From Pedobacter cryoconitis (lineage in GTDB: Bacteria; Bacteroidota; Bacteroidia; Sphingobacteriales; Sphingobacteriaceae), in the NCBI GenBank assembly GCA_019352875.1, contig JAAAFW010000015.1, positions 1,094,056-1,158,055 on the forward strand: DNA of 64,000 nt, written 5' to 3'. This document shows, in pieces, positions 28,781 to 36,024 of the stretch. Numbering within the stretch: the first letter of the stretch is position 1; each line of letters starts with the position of its first letter. Made by a program: the position numbers and the translations under genes. A model generated the notes under the pieces. It worked only from the letters and a program-made list of their open reading frames with translations, was not told the origin of the DNA and did not search any database.

Positions 28781-29150
28781 AGAAGTGATAAAATAGGCTT
28801 AACCATAATGGCGGTGTCGTAACTAGTAGTAAAAATACAAATTTCAGCGGATAGCCGATACAAAAACAAAATGACCCGTCAAATCCAAATGGGTCAACAA
28901 AAGACTAATCCCGGTTTTATAGGAAACAATGAAAAAAAACAGATTTACATTATTTGTTTAATATATTAATCATTTTCATTGTAATTGTTTATTATATAAA
29001 ACAATGGAAAGACAATTTAGGCTACTGCTTAAACTTAAAAGTACTTACTTATCTCGGGAAGAACATTAAGTTACCTTATAACTGTTGATAGTCTCTATCA
29101 GGCTGGCGCCATTTCCGTAAGATGGTTTCACATTCAAATAATTGAAATTT
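28781..29150. other. Intergenic stretch with a possible frameshifted membrane peptide
   Basis: 370 bp of AT-rich DNA between divergent genes. A small inverted repeat, TGACCC/GGGTCA, lies at 28872-28895. At 28929 an ATG opens a 10-codon frame across eight consecutive A. Dropping one A would instead give about 50 codons ending at 29088 with a hydrophobic segment (about NILIIFIVIVYYI). No homologue is recognised and the frame may be decayed. Confidence 0.3.
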
Positions 29151-29861
29151 ATGAAGACAACTAATATCCCTGAGTTTGCCGAACTTTGTCATAAAGTCGC
29201 TATAAATAAACTACATATAAAATATGTAGATGAGATACAATCATTTTGTAACGCCTGCGAAGGGCAGCCGGAGCTGGATTCTTCAAGAATTAAAGCTAAA
29301 AACTTAATGAGTCTTGTCTATGTTAATAACGGTCTTTCTGAAAAATCCCTTGAAGTAGATTTAGAGTCAATGTCGCAATTTTCAGATGAAATGCTTAGCA
29401 GATATTACAGTACAATATCCGGTGCAATAATTACAAGTACTGATCTTGGACGAATGGACGAAGTTCGTCCTTTTGCATTCAGATTTTTGATAAGTAAAAA
29501 TACGAACAATTGGTCCACCTTATTGAAAGTTTTAGTCTGGTATATTAAACACTATCCAGACACACCGGAAATCACCAATGAATTCAAAGGAGTTTTTTAT
29601 AGTATTTCTTCAACCATGGGTTATTTACCTGATCTATCTGCTTCACTTACAGATCAGGTCCGTTCTCTATCTGAAGAAAACATGAGAAATGATAAGAATT
29701 TGAATCAGTTCAGCCAGATCTATATGGAAACTGCTAAGGAGAATCAAAAACAGGTATTATCAGATTATTTAAGTAAAAACCCCTTATTTGTTTTTAAAGA
29801 ATTTGCTTTAGATATGGTGAAAATGAAAAAATTAGCACCGAAAACGAAGGCTTCTGAGTAA
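29151..29861 (+). CDS. Hypothetical helical protein, no family recognised
   Basis: 236 residues from ATG 29151 (an in-frame TTG at 29142 adds three residues). No signal peptide or membrane segment. The composition is helix-rich, with about 35-residue periodicity suggesting TPR-like helical pairs (KAKNLMSLVYVNNGLSEKSL, then RYYSTISGAIITSTDLGRM), and a basic C-terminus (KMKKLAPKTK). The gene is AT-rich and stands alone between long non-coding stretches. Such folds occur in the effector halves of some regulators, but there is no DNA-binding domain here. I do not assign a function. Confidence 0.7.
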   Translation: MKTTNIPEFAELCHKVAINKLHIKYVDEIQSFCNACEGQPELDSSRIKAKNLMSLVYVNNGLSEKSLEVDLESMSQFSDEMLSRYYSTISGAIITSTDLGRMDEVRPFAFRFLISKNTNNWSTLLKVLVWYIKHYPDTPEITNEFKGVFYSISSTMGYLPDLSASLTDQVRSLSEENMRNDKNLNQFSQIYMETAKENQKQVLSDYLSKNPLFVFKEFALDMVKMKKLAPKTKASE

Positions 29862-29927
29862 ATAATGTGTTGATAAAGTATCACAAATTCGTTCGATACT
29901 TAAATAAAATCAAAATAATTTCATATT

Positions 29928-29943
29928 AAATGAATAATCATTT
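29928..29943. promoter_or_regulatory. Palindrome before the TetR gene, possible operator
   Basis: AAATGA (29928-29933), 4-nt spacer ATAA, TCATTT (29938-29943), centred about 30 bp before the TetR start. The size and position fit an autoregulatory TetR site; this is inference. Confidence 0.45.
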
Positions 29944-29965
29944 AGTTTTGAGGGATTATTAGATT

Positions 29966-30577
29966 ATGCGGATCAGGGATATTAAAAAAGAACAATTAGT
30001 AAAAGAAAAAGCTATTGAAACCATCGTAAAATACGGTCTGGAAGGTTTTACTATTAATAAACTTGCAAAAGCCTGTGGTGTCTCTGTAGGGACACCCTAC
30101 GTTTATTATAAAGATAAGGACGACCTTATTTTAAAGATCGTATTGGAAGAAGGAGCAAGAATGGAAGATGCGATAAATAAGGATTTCGATCCGGAGACTT
30201 CACTGGAAGAGGGTTTGCGAATCCAATGGCGCAACCGCTTCGATTATATGATAGAAAACCCCTTGCTGGGACAGTTTTTCGATCAGATCAGCAGTTCAAC
30301 TTACCATCAGCAATTTCTCGAAATGTTCACAAGCGATACAGGTGCATTCTTAAGTAAATTCAAAGAAAATATGGGGCGTTTCATCAGCAATGTTGTGATG
30401 CGGGGCGAAATGGATGACCTGCCAATTGATGTTTACTGGTCGATTGCATTTGGCCCGTTGTATACTTTAATGCGCTTTCATCAACAAGGACGTAGTATAA
30501 CAGGTGCTTCATTTCAGATCAGCGAAGAGCTTGTCTGGACCACCTTTAAACTTGCATTGAAGGCTTTGAGAAAATAG
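29966..30577 (+). CDS. TetR/AcrR-family transcriptional regulator
   Basis: 203 residues. N-terminal TetR HTH at about 10-60 (TINKLAKACGVSVGTPYVYYKDKDDLI). The C-terminal about 140 residues are a helical ligand-binding and dimerisation domain. It typically represses nearby genes until a small ligand binds. A palindrome sits about 30 bp upstream, and the SGNH esterase gene starts 35 bp after its stop in the same direction, so the two probably form an operon controlled by this protein. Confidence 0.93.
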   Translation: MRIRDIKKEQLVKEKAIETIVKYGLEGFTINKLAKACGVSVGTPYVYYKDKDDLILKIVLEEGARMEDAINKDFDPETSLEEGLRIQWRNRFDYMIENPLLGQFFDQISSSTYHQQFLEMFTSDTGAFLSKFKENMGRFISNVVMRGEMDDLPIDVYWSIAFGPLYTLMRFHQQGRSITGASFQISEELVWTTFKLALKALRK

Positions 30578-30612
30578 TCTCTCTAATAATAAGTATAATA
30601 AATATAAAGAAT

Positions 30613-31458
30613 ATGATAAATTCCTTTTTGATGATAGGCCAGTCAAATATGGCGGGGCGGGGATATTTGAATGATGTTAAGCAGATCTATGATGAAAAGA
30701 TCAAAATGCTGGTGAATGGCCGCTGGCAAACGATGGTAGAACCCATAAATTTTGACCGGCCGACATCCGGCATAGGACTTGCCGCATCATTTGCGGGTGC
30801 CTGGAGATTAAAAAATCATCAGGAAGAAATCGGCTTGATACCATGTGCTGACGGCGGTACTAGTCTGGATGAATGGGCTGTTGGAGGTGTGCTCTTTGAA
30901 AATGCCCTATTCCAGGCAAAACTTGCCTTAAGGACTAGTAAGTTGAGTGGGATCTTATGGCATCAGGGTGAAAATGATAGTTTTGGTGGACTTTCAGCTC
31001 TTTATTACGATAAGCTGAGTATTATCGTTGATGCATTCCGTCGGGAGCTTGAAGCACCAGATATTCCTTTTATTACAGGCGGCCTCGGCGGTTTTTTAAG
31101 CGGTGGCCGGTACGGTAAATTTTTTACTGAATATAACCAGGTTAATCAAGCCCTTCAGAAATTGGCTGAGACAAAGCCTAACTGTTATTTTGTAACGGCG
31201 AATGGATTAACGGCTAACCAGGACGGGCTTCATTTTGATGCGGTATCACAACGAAGGTTTGGAATCAGATATTTCGAGGCATTTTTCGAAAAGACGAATA
31301 TTCTGGCACTAATGCCTGGTGAGAATGAGCTAATCGAGATTATACAGGACAGGCCTTTAACGAAAAAAGAACAGGTTACATTGTTAGAGATTGATTTTGC
31401 CCGTGGTAAAATTTCCTTAACTGATCTGGAGGAAAAGTTGAGCTTGCTAAAGGAATAA
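30613..31458 (+). CDS. SGNH/SASA-type carbohydrate esterase
   Basis: 281 residues without signal peptide, so probably cytoplasmic. Block I is MIGQSNMAGRG with nucleophile Ser11, the middle block is WHQGEND, and the C-terminal Asp/His pair is in DGLHFDA. This is the sialate O-acetylesterase-like (DUF303) group that removes acetyl groups from sugars. A short charged helical tail (about 245-281) follows the catalytic domain. It lies 35 bp after the TetR gene and is probably in its operon. The sugar substrate is unknown. Confidence 0.88.
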   Translation: MINSFLMIGQSNMAGRGYLNDVKQIYDEKIKMLVNGRWQTMVEPINFDRPTSGIGLAASFAGAWRLKNHQEEIGLIPCADGGTSLDEWAVGGVLFENALFQAKLALRTSKLSGILWHQGENDSFGGLSALYYDKLSIIVDAFRRELEAPDIPFITGGLGGFLSGGRYGKFFTEYNQVNQALQKLAETKPNCYFVTANGLTANQDGLHFDAVSQRRFGIRYFEAFFEKTNILALMPGENELIEIIQDRPLTKKEQVTLLEIDFARGKISLTDLEEKLSLLKE

Positions 31459-31552
31459 TCAGGTTGATGTTGCTGAGCCTAAAATGTTGTTATATTTAGA
31501 TTTAATGACGGACAATTCATATATGTTTAATTCTTAATTTAATTATAAAAAC

Positions 31553-31810
31553 ATGAAAACAGATTTATACACCAAAATTGTATTAACGATAATAGCGCTG
31601 GCTTTAACAATCAACTTATTTAAAGAATCAATCACACCAGCGATGGCGGCAGGTGCAAAACCTACTGTTATGGTTCCCTTGAACGCGGATGGAACAATAG
31701 ATGTCAATGTAGTAAAAATGCCAAGAGATCTTATAGATGTGAATATTCAAGAGATTGCTGGATCAAATGCTGCCTATAATCCGATTTTAGTGAAACCAGT
31801 ATCTCAATAA
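31553..31810 (+). CDS. Small exported hypothetical protein
   Basis: 85 residues. A hydrophobic segment at about 7-22 (YTKIVLTIIALALTINLF) forms a signal peptide or anchor, with a possible AMA-A cleavage near residue 32. The rest is short, polar and without cysteine (PTVMVPLNADGTIDVNVVK). No family recognised. It lies 94 bp after the esterase gene on the same strand. Function unknown. Confidence 0.6.
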   Translation: MKTDLYTKIVLTIIALALTINLFKESITPAMAAGAKPTVMVPLNADGTIDVNVVKMPRDLIDVNIQEIAGSNAAYNPILVKPVSQ

Positions 31811-32032
31811 TTTCCATTATTTTAAAGGTTGGACGCAAAAAACAAGGCTTTCAGAAGTCAGTATCGGGGAGTAAGACACATCGAATTTTTTCTTTACAGA
31901 ATTACCAGATATATGCCCAAATTTCTAGTTGCCCGCACAACTTTTTGTATTGGTCCGGGATTAGCTCGTTACTCTCGCTGATCTCTGAGGGGGAGGCTTC
32001 ATATTTTAAAATGCAGCCTCGCTATGCTCGTT

Positions 32033-32098
32033 AGCATTTTTTGTTTTCAATCTATCTTTGAACTGAAGGGTTCAGATAGTCTGAAAACAAAAAATGCT
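32033..32098. repeat. 17-bp perfect inverted repeat
   Basis: AGCATTTTTTGTTTTCA at 32033-32049 and its exact reverse complement at 32082-32098. The 32-nt interior can itself pair (CTATCT with AGATAG, GAAC with GTTC), so the whole 66 nt can fold as one long hairpin. Confidence 0.75.
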
Positions 32099-32125
32099 GC
32101 TTATCTTTTAGATAAGCAGCATTTT
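32091..32125 (-). terminator. Strong terminator downstream of tRNA-Ser
   Basis: Perfect 16-bp stem (32091-32106 with 32110-32125) around a 3-nt loop, about 10 nt after the 3' end of the tRNA. It is T-rich after the stem on the minus strand. Confidence 0.8.
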
Positions 32126-32134
32126 TAAATCTGG

Positions 32135-32221
32135 CGGAGGAAGAGGGATTCGAACCCTCGGTACCGTTGCCAGTACGACAGTTTAGCAAACTGTTCCTTT
32201 CGGCCACTCAGGCATCCCTCC
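32135..32221 (-). tRNA. tRNA-Ser (anticodon GCT)
   Basis: 87 nt with the long variable arm of class II tRNAs. The acceptor stem GGAGGGA pairs with TTCCTCC, and the discriminator is G. The anticodon arm is CAGTTTGCTAAACTG with GCT in the loop; the T arm is GAGGGTTCGAATCCCTC. The CCA end is not encoded. A consensus promoter lies upstream and a strong hairpin terminator downstream. Confidence 0.97.
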
Positions 32222-32252
32222 GTTTAAATTTGTTACCCGTTTTTCGGGATTG

Positions 32253-32281
32253 CAAATATAGTAAATGATTCATATCCGCAA
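32253..32281 (-). promoter_or_regulatory. Promoter of tRNA-Ser
   Basis: On the minus strand TTG (32279-32281), 18-nt spacer, TATATTTG (32253-32260), a full TAnnTTTG -7 box about 32 nt before the mature tRNA. Confidence 0.65.
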
Positions 32282-32437
32282 AAATTAATTACACATTTTG
32301 TTAGGCTAATATCAGGATGTGACAGATTTTTGCCGGCATCATATTGAGAATCAGAAGTATAATTTTTTGATTTTTTTGAGATATTTTTTGAGAAATTGAG
32401 GGAATAAGTAAGTTTCACCCAATCTTTCCTGTTATCG

Positions 32438-32977
32438 TCAGTTTTTCTTTAAAGATATTGTCAGTGCATACATCAATTCAAACACTGCTTTTTGGGTTTG
32501 CTGATCTGTAAAATGACCATTTTCATTGAATTTACCCTGACCACCGCTGATTAATAATTTTAATTCAGTTGGGATTTCTTCCTGTAAAAGAGTTGACATG
32601 ATCAGATCGAGTGATTCAAATGCTTTTATTCCGGAGGCAGATAGAATAATAAAAGCAAAAGGTTTAAATGAAAATACAGTCTCTGATACGGTCCATTCTA
32701 ATGCGTTCTTAAGAATTCCTGGTAAACTGAACACATACTCAGGACTGCAGATCAATATAGCGTCAGCGGCTCTTATTTTACCTAGAAATGTAATGACGTT
32801 CGAAGGTATCTCATTTGGAGATAGTCCCGCACTGAAATAGGGGAGTGATTCCAGATCGAAATTTTCAAAAGAGAATTCCTCGGCATATTCCCTGGCTATC
32901 GCCTGGAGTAGTTTTTCATTACTGGAATTTTTTCTTGTACTGCCAGATAACGTGAGCAGCTTTGGCTTGGTTTTCAA
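32438..32977 (-). CDS. NADPH-dependent FMN reductase family protein
   Basis: 179 residues, flavodoxin-like fold. The FMN phosphate loop is SGSTRKNSSNEKLL at about 11-24; the family segment SPEYVFSLPGILKNALEW lies at about 78-95. No ATG exists in the open frame before the first beta strand, so the start is TTG 32977. Members reduce FMN, quinones or azo compounds with NAD(P)H in the cytoplasm. It starts 24 bp after the stop of the 7TM-HD gene and is probably co-transcribed, though no functional link is obvious. Confidence 0.9.
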   Translation of the reverse strand: MKTKPKLLTLSGSTRKNSSNEKLLQAIAREYAEEFSFENFDLESLPYFSAGLSPNEIPSNVITFLGKIRAADAILICSPEYVFSLPGILKNALEWTVSETVFSFKPFAFIILSASGIKAFESLDLIMSTLLQEEIPTELKLLISGGQGKFNENGHFTDQQTQKAVFELMYALTISLKKN

Positions 32978-33001
32978 TAGAAAAAGTTTTGCGGTAGTGC
33001 T

Positions 33002-35080
33002 TTATACGTTCTGCAGGTAGTCGATCCGTACATGATAGATACTCATCAGCATCGTTTTAAAAATGAGTTTAATCGTTTCCAAATCCTTTAAAGTCAGGTC
33101 GCAATTGTCCAGTTGGTTTTGTTCCAGTTTATAGTTGATGATTCTTTCTACCAGGTCATTGATATTCTGTGCATCCGGGTTTTTGATACTTCTGGAAGCA
33201 GCTTCCACAGAATCTGCCAGCATTAAGACACCAGTCTCTTTGGAGAATGGAATAGGGCCGGGGTAGCGGAAAGTATTTTCGTCTACAAACTTCTCAGGAG
33301 AATTCTTTAGGAAGCTCTGATAGAAGTAATCTACACGTGTATTGCCATGGTGCGTTCTGATAAAGTCAATAACACTTTCCGGAAGCTGATGCCTGCGGGT
33401 AATTTCAATACCCTTGTGGACATGTTTGATAATGATCTGCGCACTTTGCTCATAAGGGAGTTTATCATGCGGACTTAATGTTGTATTCTGGTTCTCAATA
33501 AAATATTGCGGATTTTCAATCTTACCGATGTCATGATATAATGCGCCTGCACGAACAAGCAGTGAGTTTCCACCGATTTTAAAAATAGCTGCTTCCGCCA
33601 GGTTAGCTACCTGCAGAGAGTGTTGAAAAGTGCCAGGAGCTTTGAAAGCGAGCTCGCGCAGTAATTTGTTATTGGTGTTCGTCAGCTCGATTAATGCGAC
33701 ATCAGACGTTATACCGAAGACCCTTTCAAACGCATAAATTAACGGATATGCCAACAGAGAAAGTAGTACACTGAAAATAAATGGCACAAAATTCATCCAT
33801 TCGATTTCTTTGAATGAGCCTTCTCTAAGCAAACCAATCCCCAGGAAGCAGATGAAATACGCAGTCAGGATATATAATGCAGATAATAGAAGCTGCTCTC
33901 TTTTAATCAGGTTACGGATACTGTAAATCGCAACCATACCCGCTGTAGTCTGATAGAACACAAACTCAAAGCTGTTTGGTACGAAGAAACCCGCTATAAG
34001 GATTACCAGTAAGTGCAGGTATAAAGCCAGCCTGGTATCAAATAATATCCGGATGATAATCGGAACGATACAGAACGGAATATAGTAAAGGCTCGGCAGG
34101 TTTAATTTTATGGAGTAAGTGAGTGATAGGAGCATGCTGGTAATGACGAGCATTAAAAGCGAAAGCTGCCTGTTGTCTGCATAGATATCTTTACGGAACA
34201 GGTATAAAAAGATCATTAGCAGGCTCAGAATGAAACTAACCAAAAGAATCTGACCGAGGTAAACAATTTTACTGTCACCGATGGTTTTTGTTTGTGCTTC
34301 GTAAGTTTCTTTAAAAGATTGAAGCTTCTGATAAACCTCATCGTCGATTACATTATTCCTGGCTATAATCAGTTCACCCTTCTGCACCATTCCGCGGGTT
34401 GTAGACAGGCTGTTAATTGTATTGTCCTGAACAATTCCGGTCAGTTTCTCATCAAATATAATATTAGGCTGCAAATGGTCTTCTACCAGGTTCATAACCA
34501 TCTCCTTAACTTTTAAGTTTGTGGTTGTAAAGGTTTTATTGAAATAGTCCAGGGCAGTTTGTACAGTGTAGAGATCCTGTGTACTGGTAGTTTTAGTCAC
34601 ATTATTATTCAGTAAGGAGACATCATAATACTTTCTTCCCTTCTGGTGCTTGGCATTGGTTGCTATAATACCTTTCTGATAAATTTCGTTGAGCAATTTT
34701 AAAGAGGTCGTTTTATTCGCCACCCGCTCATCTTCTGGAAAGGCATTGCCATTCCATTTAACATCAAATTCATTGGCATAAGCCTCATCGACATCCTGAA
34801 GCAATTCAGGATCATACCTGTAGATTGGAAGGACGTTTTCAAGCGCGTCTTTCTTGTCTGTGCTTACCTGAGGATTAGTTTTCAGAATAGCAAAGCTGAA
34901 AGGCGAGATAAGATCTTTATTTAACCATATTTTACCTTTTTGAAATTCATACCTGAAACGTGGTTGTTTAGGTAGAAAAAAGGTAATGATAAATACAGTC
35001 AGCGCCATCATAATATACTTGATATTAGCGGAATACTTCCTGTACAGGATCTTATGAGAATTCTTTTTGATTTTAGCCAA
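33002..35080 (-). CDS. 7TM receptor with HD phosphodiesterase domain (PgpH-like)
   Basis: 692 residues. A basic N-terminus and one membrane helix (about 25-40) precede an extracytoplasmic 7TMR-HDED domain (about 45-270), a seven-helix membrane block (about 275-460) and a cytoplasmic HDIG domain (about 480-680: FQHSLQ, LYHDIGKI, IRTHHG). The architecture is that of PgpH, which degrades cyclic di-AMP in Listeria. No ATG or GTG is in the open frame upstream, so the start is TTG 35080; the next Met (residue 24) would remove the positive N-terminus. Cyclic di-AMP as substrate is inferred from the family. Confidence 0.92.
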   Translation of the reverse strand: MAKIKKNSHKILYRKYSANIKYIMMALTVFIITFFLPKQPRFRYEFQKGKIWLNKDLISPFSFAILKTNPQVSTDKKDALENVLPIYRYDPELLQDVDEAYANEFDVKWNGNAFPEDERVANKTTSLKLLNEIYQKGIIATNAKHQKGRKYYDVSLLNNNVTKTTSTQDLYTVQTALDYFNKTFTTTNLKVKEMVMNLVEDHLQPNIIFDEKLTGIVQDNTINSLSTTRGMVQKGELIIARNNVIDDEVYQKLQSFKETYEAQTKTIGDSKIVYLGQILLVSFILSLLMIFLYLFRKDIYADNRQLSLLMLVITSMLLSLTYSIKLNLPSLYYIPFCIVPIIIRILFDTRLALYLHLLVILIAGFFVPNSFEFVFYQTTAGMVAIYSIRNLIKREQLLLSALYILTAYFICFLGIGLLREGSFKEIEWMNFVPFIFSVLLSLLAYPLIYAFERVFGITSDVALIELTNTNNKLLRELAFKAPGTFQHSLQVANLAEAAIFKIGGNSLLVRAGALYHDIGKIENPQYFIENQNTTLSPHDKLPYEQSAQIIIKHVHKGIEITRRHQLPESVIDFIRTHHGNTRVDYFYQSFLKNSPEKFVDENTFRYPGPIPFSKETGVLMLADSVEAASRSIKNPDAQNINDLVERIINYKLEQNQLDNCDLTLKDLETIKLIFKTMLMSIYHVRIDYLQNV

Positions 35081-35470
35081 AATGATTTGATTTGATTTTC
35101 AAAAATAGCAAATTTCAATGAATATGAACAGTTTAGCGCCGTCGCAGCCGGTATTTCTGTTTCCGGCTTATTTTAAACCCTTGATTTACTGGTTTTGTTT
35201 TTCTTTCAACGAAAGTTTGGTATCCGTATTTACCGGGTATTCCGTTTAAATTTAGTTCATACTTCCTTCATTGTTTGTTCAATCTCGAATGAACAAACAA
35301 TGAAGGAAGTATGAAGAAACAATGAACAAAGTGTGTCTGAAATGTCAGCATGACCCAACCAAAACTACTATTAATCTGTAGTTAATAACTAGTTTTTGGA
35401 GCGTGTCTGAAGCGGCATAAATCCTACGTTCTTTTATTAAAACATAGTCTGGGTTTTTTATCTTCGTTGC
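35081..35470. other. Divergent intergenic stretch carrying a long hairpin
   Basis: 390 bp between the 7TM-HD gene (leftward) and the DinB gene (rightward). The main content is a perfect 26-bp inverted repeat at 35256-35315. Close to the DinB start lies TATCTTCG (35459-35466), one base from a -7 box. I see no open frame worth calling here. Confidence 0.5.
35256..35315. repeat. Perfect 26-bp inverted repeat
   Basis: Arms 35256-35281 and 35290-35315 are exact reverse complements with an 8-nt loop. The element AACAATGAA of the right arm recurs just outside it (35318-35327 region), so the sequence looks modular. No terminator-like T-tract follows. It could be a dispersed palindromic element or a small transposon remnant. 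Confidence 0.85.
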
Positions 35471-36013
35471 ATGACTGAAGATCTGGAAGAATCATACCGT
35501 TATCCCATTGGCCGTTTTAAACCTGCCGAGGCTTTTACACCGCAAAATAAAATGGCCTGGATAGGTTCTATACGCTCAATACCGCTGTTATTGGATTATT
35601 GTATAGAAAATATGGATGAAGTACAATTGCTTTTACCTTACAGAAAAGGCGGTTGGAATACGATTCAGGTAATTCATCATATCGCAGACAGTCATATGAA
35701 TGCTTATATCCGGATGAAATTAGCCCTGACTGAGGAAACCCCGGTTATTAAACCCTATGATGAAAATTTGTGGGCTGAATTGCCCGATGTTTTTGAGGTA
35801 CCGCTTAATGTCTCAGTTACCTTAATACACGCACTTCACCGCCGCTGGACAGCATTAATGGAAGCATTGACGGACCAGGATTGGAATAAATCTTATATAC
35901 ATCCTGCAGATGGACAGGAAGTACCGCTTTGGCAGATGATTAATTTATATAGCTGGCATGGCAAGCACCATGCCGAGCAGATTCTAGCATTACGCAAAAG
36001 AAAGGGCTGGTAG
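35471..36013 (+). CDS. DinB-superfamily YfiT/BstA-like metal-dependent protein
   Basis: 180 residues, four-helix DinB fold. Probable metal ligands: His70 (in HHIADSH), His163 and His167 (WHGKHHAEQ). The N-terminal PIGRF motif and the length match the YfiT family, whose Gram-positive members transfer bacillithiol to electrophiles; many Bacteroidota also make bacillithiol. Cytoplasmic. It is a single gene whose stop lies 11 bp from that of the convergent antiporter gene. Confidence 0.88.
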   Translation: MTEDLEESYRYPIGRFKPAEAFTPQNKMAWIGSIRSIPLLLDYCIENMDEVQLLLPYRKGGWNTIQVIHHIADSHMNAYIRMKLALTEETPVIKPYDENLWAELPDVFEVPLNVSVTLIHALHRRWTALMEALTDQDWNKSYIHPADGQEVPLWQMINLYSWHGKHHAEQILALRKRKGW

Positions 36014-36024
36014 GCCTGTTCTTA

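Larger units (their letters stand above)
31811..32134. other. Non-coding block of nested inverted repeats
   Basis: 324 bp with no convincing gene. It holds at least four hairpins: GAGGCT/AGCCTC at 31993-32020; GCTA/TAGC at 32021-32035 followed by six T; a 17-bp perfect inverted repeat at 32033-32098; and a 16-bp perfect stem at 32091-32125. The last two share bases 32091-32098 and cannot form together. The block lies just 3' of tRNA-Ser, a common landing site for mobile DNA, but no integrase is present. Confidence 0.55.

Noticed and set aside
31811..32134. Insertion sequence or integron at the tRNA-Ser end
   Set aside because: Inverted repeats are present, but no transposase or integrase frame, no target duplication could be shown, and the tRNA is intact.
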